From Ulota crispa (lineage: Eukaryota; Streptophyta; Bryopsida; Orthotrichales; Orthotrichaceae): DNA of 64,000 bases. The stretch lies in assembly GCA_963920765.1 (NCBI GenBank), contig OY987249.1:12400817-12464816 (forward strand), given 5' to 3'. Position 1 is the stretch's first letter, and each line of letters begins with the position of its first letter. The notes beneath the pieces are model-generated. The model worked only from the letters and a program-made list of their open reading frames with translations. It ran no database searches and was not told the origin of the DNA. Position numbers and translations under genes: made by a program. Positions 57,731 through 64,000 of this stretch are shown one piece after another.

Positions 57731-60598
57731 CACTAATAGAAAATTCAGCACAAAATCAACAGAATTTCAACCAAAAATTGTTGATTTTTTCTGTGAATTT
57801 GGTCAAGTTGATTTGGATACTTTTTTATTGATTTTTGTTGATTTTCAATTGATTATTTATAGTTTTTTGTTAATTTTTTGTTGATTTCTGTTACTTTTCA
57901 CGTATTTTATGTTGTTCAATTCTATTTCTTTTCAATTTTCAATTTTTTTTTTCATAGATTTTTTTTTGTTTTATGAAAAAGTGAACATTTTAGGGGATGG
58001 GCAGCTGCCCAAACCCACGGACAGCTACCCGAACCCCCAGGCAGCTGCTCGAGCCCCAAGGCAGCTATCCGAACCCCCGGGTAGCTGCCGGCAGTGGGGT
58101 TTGAACTCCCCCACCTCTATCCTTACATTCCACAACTCTATCACATTCTCAAAAACCATTAGAGAATGTGCAAATACACATGCACACATTAGTATCATGA
58201 TTCTATTTGTACATTAAATGTTCATGTCTTTAATAATCTAGTAGACTTTGGAGGCTATTTCTGCCCATTAAAGGACTTCTTTTCAAAAAACTTAGAACTA
58301 AAAAAAGTTGGTAAATGTATTTTACTTTCACCTTCAACAATTTTTTTTGGATTTCAATCTTTTTATCAAAAGTTATGAGCTAAAATCAGAGAAGGTGTTT
58401 AGGAATTTTAAAAACATTGTTTATTTCCATCATTTTGATTTTGTTTATAAGTTTTTATTGGAATTTGCAAATCTCATAAAGATTGTTGCAGGCAAAGGTT
58501 GGATTCATTAATAATTATTATTTAGTGCTAATTTTTTTGTAAAAAGAACCTTATTTTGTTAAAATAACCTCCATAGTTTGATAGCTTCAAATAACATGAT
58601 ATCGTGAAAAGTTACAGAATTAAAACCTTGCAATTATAAAATCCAAATTCTATAGACTTTTGAATAGTTTTGAATATTTTTTAAAAGCATTAATATGTGA
58701 ACCACACCCTTTGAACTACTGTATCACACCCCCGGGGTAAATTTTAGATTTCTACCATCAAAAATTTGAGTTTGAGAATTTTAAATTCAAATTTGAACTT
58801 AGAGACCATGATATTGTCTAAGACCATAAAAAATGTTGCAATTCAACAACACCCAATGAAAAAGCTTATTTTTTTTACAAACAAAAGTAAAATTAACAAT
58901 TTTCTCCCTAACTAAACTTTTTCATTGGGTGTTGTTGAATTGCAACTTTTTTTATGGTTGTAAACAATACCATGGTCTCTAAGTCCAAATTTGAATTCAA
59001 AATTTTCAAATTCAGCTTTTTGATGGTAGAAATCTAAAATTTACCCCGTAGTGTGGTATAGTAATTGGAAGGGTGTGGTACACATATCAATTCCCATCTT
59101 TTAAAGCTTATAAAAATATTTAATAAGATTGTTTTTTTTTAATTCATTTGGTTAGTAATAGAAGGAAAAATACTAAAAATATCCTTTAAGTCTTTCAAAA
59201 TATCAAGTTTACGCCAAAAATATGTGAAACATAAAAAATAGTCCTTATTTTTTGTAGGAATATCAATTATACTCCTATCGTTTTGGAAATTTAATAAAAA
59301 ACTCTTCTATTTTGAAATGATAAATATATCCTTGTGTTATTTGAAATGTAAAAATCACCTTTGGTTTCTTGTAAGAATTTGCATTAAACTATACACTTGG
59401 TTATCATGTAACACAAAGATATTTTTTGTACTTTTAATCCTTGAAGGACATATATGATTTCTTCAAAGATTTGAGGAGCATCTTTCATATTTGTTTGTAA
59501 AGAAATTTTGGTATTTAAAACAACAAAATGTTGTACTTTTTATATAAAATTTTGTTGAATTAGTGAAGTTGTGTCCAAAAGTGTCCAGATCAACAGACAA
59601 CTATTGATTTTTTTGTTATTATGGTCATGTTTTTACTTGACTTTAAAGGCTGCTAATTTTAAATCTTACCAAATTGTGAAAAGTAAAAAAAATAAAACCA
59701 GTCAATGTACACTCAAACTTCTAAAAGATTCTTTTTTTTTTGAAATCTTCTTTTATTTTTTAAAACTTCAAAATTTTTTAATGAAGTCCAAAAAGAGTTT
59801 AGAAAGATTTCAAAAACAAACCTAAACTATTGTAATAGTTTTTTTATTAAAAATATTTTAAAGTATTTTGATGAATTACAAAAAGATTCCTAAAGAACTC
59901 CAATTCAGTCTAAGAGATTCTATTTCTATAAATATTTTGAAGTACTTTCACAAATTTCATAAAGATTTTAAAAAGATTCTCAAAGATTCCAAGAAGATTT
60001 TCAAAAATTTCCAAAGATTCTCAAACATTCTCAAAGATTCCAAAAAAACTTGAAAAGACTCCCAAAGATTTCCAAAGATACTTGAAGATTCCAAAAAGAT
60101 TCTCAAAGATTCTTAATTGTTCTCAAACATTCTCAAAGATTCCAAAAAAACTAGAAAAGATTCTCAAAGATTCCTAAAAGATTCTCAAAGATTCTAAAAC
60201 ATTCTCAATTGTTCTCAAAGATTTCCAAAGATTCTCAAAGATTCCTCAAAGATTCTCAAAGATTCCTAAAAGATTCTCAAAGATTCCATGAAGATTCTCA
60301 AAGATTCTAAAATCTTGAAAAGATTCTTAAATATTCTTAAAAATCTTGAAAAGATTCTCAATGATTCCCAAAAGATTCTTGAAGATTCTTGAAGATTCTT
60401 AAAGATTCACAAAAAATTCCCAAAAGATCCTCAAAAGATTCCAAAGTTTCTATTGATTTAGATAATGGTGTCCAAATCAACAGAACGTATTTAGTTTTTT
60501 ACAGAATTCTGTTAAATTAGTCAATTAGCGTGGGCAAGTGCCCTAATCAACAAGAAACTGTTGATTTTCTATTGTTTTGGAAGGAGTTTCTATTAGTG
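57731..60598 (+). mobile_element. CACTA-type non-autonomous element, copy 2 (2868 bp)
   Basis: CACTAATAGAAAATTC at the left and CACTAATAGAAACTCC at the right (reverse complement), with the 3-bp duplication TGT at 57728-57730 and 60599-60601. Collinear with copy 1 apart from a shorter minisatellite and an expanded 20-bp repeat near the left end. It contains the same hAT-like MITE at about 58689-59095. No transposase. Confidence 0.88.
57999..58095 (+). repeat. Tandem repeat, unit about GGCAGCTGCCCGAACCCCC
   Basis: Four to five imperfect 20-21 bp units in CACTA copy 2, where copy 1 (about 7601-7640) has about one. GC-rich in an AT-rich element. Confidence 0.8.
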
Positions 60599-60911
60599 TG
60601 TGAGCTGGTATCCATAGCTAAGGATATCTGATCCCTGAGATCTGCCATAATGGTAACTTGACAGGTGTAATGAGAGGAAGCTGGGCCGCCAGTGTCTCTC
60701 CCAATTCTCATGTCCTAATCTCAATGTTTAGCTGTAGTGCTTTTGCTAAGCAAGCTGCTCGTACCCACTTAGCAACGTTCCACTTATGGTCTCTTCCATA
60801 CTAACTAGCTATCCACTACAGTAGTGGCCCCACACGGTGGTTTACCACGTATCTCACATGACGCATATAGAGAATAGTACCGGACACTAGTAGAAATCTC
60901 CTTCCAAAACA
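60599..60911. other. Single-copy spacer between two CACTA copies, left of the gap
   Basis: About 285 bp of normal-composition sequence (starting TGTGAGCTGGTATCC) followed by the first bases of an inverted CACTA end. No gene seen. It is repeated exactly after the gap. Confidence 0.6.
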
Positions 60912-61111
60912 NNNNNNNNNNNNNNNNNNNNNNNNNNNNNNNNNNNNNNNNNNNNNNNNNNNNNNNNNNNNNNNNNNNNNNNNNNNNNNNNNNNNNNNNN
61001 NNNNNNNNNNNNNNNNNNNNNNNNNNNNNNNNNNNNNNNNNNNNNNNNNNNNNNNNNNNNNNNNNNNNNNNNNNNNNNNNNNNNNNNNNNNNNNNNNNNN
61101 NNNNNNNNNNN
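60912..61111. other. Scaffold gap of exactly 200 N
   Basis: A round-number run of N, so an assembly join of unknown true size. Confidence 0.99.
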
Positions 61112-61553
61112 GTCCAAATCAACAGAACGTATTTAGTTTTTTACAGAATTCTGTTAAATTAGTCAATTAGCGTGGGCAAGTGCCCTAATCAACAAGAAAC
61201 TGTTGATTTTCTATTGTTTTGGAAGGAGTTTCTATTAGTGTGTGAGCTGGTATCCATAGCTAAGGATATCTGATCCCTGAGATCTGCCATAATGGTAACT
61301 TGACAGGTGTAATGAGAGGAAGCTGGGCCGCCAGTGTCTCTCCCAATTCTCATGTCCTAATCTCAATGTTTAGCTGTAGTGCTTTTGCTAAGCAAGCTGC
61401 TCGTACCCACTTAGCAACGTTCCACTTATGGTCTCTTCCATACTAACTAGCTATCCACTACAGTAGTGGCCCCACACGGTGGTTTACCACGTATCTCACA
61501 TGACGCATATAGAGAATAGTACCGGACACTAGTAGAAATCTCCTTCCAAAACA
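61112..61553. repeat. Exact repeat of 60470-60911 across the gap
   Basis: The 442 bp after the gap equal the 442 bp before it as far as I can compare. This is the pattern of two contigs whose overlapping ends were scaffolded without merging. Confidence 0.9.
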
Positions 61554-64000
61554 ATAGAAAATCAACAGTTTCTTGTTGATTAGGGCACTTGCCCACGCTA
61601 ATTGACTAATTTAACAGAATTCTGTAAAAAACTAAATACGTTCTGTTGATTTGGACACCATTATCTAAATCAATAGAAACTTTGGAATCTTTTGAGGATC
61701 TTTTGGGAATTTTTTGTGAATCTTTAAGAATCTTCAAGAATCTTCAAGAATCTTTTGGGAATCATTGAGAATCTTTTCAAGATTTTTAAGAATATTTAAG
61801 AATCTTTTCAAGATTTTAGAATCTTTGAGAATCTTCATGGAATCTTTGAGAATCTTTTAGGAATCTTTGAGAATCTTTGAGGAATCTTTGAGAATCTTTG
61901 GAAATCTTTGAGAACAATTGAGAATGTTTTAGAATCTTTGAGAATCTTTTAGGAATCTTTGAGAATCTTTTCTAGTTTTTTTGGAATCTTTGAGAATGTT
62001 TGAGAACAATTAAGAATCTTTGAGAATCTTTTTGGAATCTTCAAGTATCTTTGGAAATCTTTGGGAGTCTTTTCAAGTTTTTTTGGAATCTTTGAGAATG
62101 TTTGAGAATCTTTGGAAATTTTTGAAAATCTTCTTGGAATCTTTGAGAATCTTTTTAAAATCTTTATGAAATTTGTGAAAGTACTTCAAAATATTTATAG
62201 AAATAGAATCTCTTAGACTGAATTGGAGTTCTTTAGGAATCTTTTTGTAATTCATCAAAATACTTTAAAATATTTTTAATAAAAAAACTATTACAATAGT
62301 TTAGGTTTGTTTTTGAAATCTTTCTAAACTCTTTTTGGACTTCATTAAAAAATTTTGAAGTTTTAAAAAATAAAAGAAGATTTCAAAAAAAAAAGAATCT
62401 TTTAGAAGTTTGAGTGTACATTGACTGGTTTTATTTTTTTTACTTTTCACAATTTGGTAAGATTTAAAATTAGCAGCCTTTAAAGTCAAGTAAAAACATG
62501 ACCATAATAACAAAAAAATCAATAGTTGTCTGTTGATCTGGACACTTTTGGACACAACTTCACTAATTCAACAAAATTTTATATAAAAAGTACAACATTT
62601 TGTTGTTTTAAATACCAAAATTTCTTTACAAACAAATATGAAAGATGCTCCTCAAATCTTTGAAGAAATCATATATGTCCTTCAAGGATTAAAAGTACAA
62701 AAAATATCTTTGTGTTACATGATAACCAAGTGTATAGTTTAATGCAAATTCTTACAAGAAACCAAAGGTGATTTTTACATTTCAAATAACACAAGGATAT
62801 ATTTATCATTTCAAAATAGAAGAGTTTTTTATTAAATTTCCAAAACGATAGGAGTATAATTGATATTCCTACAAAAAATAAGGACTATTTTTTATGTTTC
62901 ACATATTTTTGGCGTAAACTTGATATTTTGAAAGACTTAAAGGATATTTTTAGTATTTTTCCTTCTATTACTAACCAAATGAATTAAAAAAAAACAATCT
63001 TATTAAATATTTTTATAAGCTTTAAAAGATGGGAATTGATATGTGTACCACACCCTTCCAATTACTATACCACACTACGGGGTAAATTTTAGATTTCTAC
63101 CATCAAAAAGCTGAATTTGAAAATTTTGAATTCAAATTTGGACTTAGAGACCATGGTATTGTTTACAACCATAAAAAAAGTTGCAATTCAACAACACCCA
63201 ATGAAAAAGTTTAGTTAGGGAGAAAATTGTTAATTTTACTTTTGTTTGTAAAAAAAATAAGCTTTTTCATTGGGTGTTGTTGAATTGCAACATTTTTTAT
63301 GGTCTTAGACAATATCATGGTCTCTAAGTTCAAATTTGAATTTAAAATTCTCAAACTCAAATTTTTGATGGTAGAAATCTAAAATTTACCCCGGGGGTGT
63401 GATACAGTAGTTCAAAGGGTGTGGTTCACATATTAATGCTTTTAAAAAATATTCAAAACTATTCAAAAGTCTATAGAATTTGGATTTTATAATTGCAAGG
63501 TTTTAATTCTGTAACTTTTCACGATATCATGTTATTTGAAGCTATCAAACTATGGAGGTTATTTTAACAAAATAAGGTTCTTTTTACAAAAAAATTAGCA
63601 CTAAATAATAATTATTAATGAATCCAACCTTTGCCTGCAACAATCTTTATGAGATTTGCAAATTCCAATAAAAACTTATAAACAAAATCAAAATGATGGA
63701 AATAAACAATGTTTTTAAAATTCCTAAACACCTTCTCTGATTTTAGCTCATAACTTTTGATAAAAAGATTGAAATCCAAAAAAAATTGTTGAAGGTGAAA
63801 GTAAAATACATTTACCAACTTTTTTTAGTTCTAAGTTTTTTGAAAAGAAGTCCTTTAATGGGCAGAAATAGCCTCCAAAGTCTACTAGATTATTAAAGAC
63901 ATGAACATTTAATGTACAAATAGAATCATGATACTAATGTGTGCATGTGTATTTGCACATTCTCTAATGGTTTTTGAGAATGTGATAGAGTTGTGGAATG
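61527..64000 (-). mobile_element. CACTA-type element, copy 3, inverted (runs off the right edge)
   Basis: Starts CACTAGTAGAAATCTCC and continues as the reverse complement of copy 2. Matching landmarks keep a constant coordinate sum (122126) from about 58126 to 60590, so there is no indel. The only differences noticed are in the first bases of the end. The other end and its target duplication lie outside the window. Confidence 0.85.

Overview
This is nuclear DNA of a land plant, probably a seedless or early-diverging one. The evidence is a CYP71-clan cytochrome P450, an EXO70 exocyst gene cut into 12 GT-AG exons, and an IMP-specific 5'-nucleotidase (ISN1) gene, all set in very AT-rich DNA. No bacterial features, rRNA, tRNA or organelle genes were seen. 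The species cannot be named from the sequence.

Layout. (1) 1-2700: the first two exons of a P450 gene on the minus strand, with its upstream region; the rest lies beyond the left edge. (2) 2700-29450: about 27 kb with no convincing gene, built almost entirely from short inverted-repeat transposons inserted beside and inside one another. (3) 29460-37233: a complete five-exon P450 gene on the plus strand. It is head to head with the first P450, and the homology of the two copies extends about 2 kb upstream of their start codons. (4) 40397-42094: an intronless, GC-rich ISN1 gene on the minus strand. (5) 44656-50548: a complete EXO70 gene on the minus strand, 12 exons and 639 codons, with its probable 5' leader reaching to about 52.4 kb. 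(6) 52.7-64.0 kb: more repeats, a 2.87 kb CACTA-type element, a 200-N scaffold gap with a duplicated 442 bp overlap on its two sides, and an inverted copy of the same CACTA element running off the right edge.

The main discovery is a diverse family of non-autonomous DNA transposons. They start CCCCTAAATG/CCCTTAAAGG (variants CCCCTGAGC, CCCCTCA) and are flanked on both sides by TTAA. At least 14 copies lie in this window, from 188 bp to about 1 kb before nesting. The TTAA target and CCC-starting ends are the signature of piggyBac-type transposition, which is poorly documented in land plants. One copy (16310-16960) can be compared with a related empty site at 4030-4033, which shows a clean insertion into one TTAA-like tetramer. 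Several copies sit end to end sharing a single TTAA, and one nest is four insertions deep. Other families seen with their target duplications are CACTA (3 bp), a Mutator-like MITE (9 bp), a hAT-like MITE (8 bp) and a Tc1/mariner-like foldback element (TA). No transposase gene is present, so all of these must be mobilised from elsewhere.

The genes have no obvious joint pathway: P450 oxidation (specialised or hormone metabolism), purine nucleotide turnover, and exocytosis.
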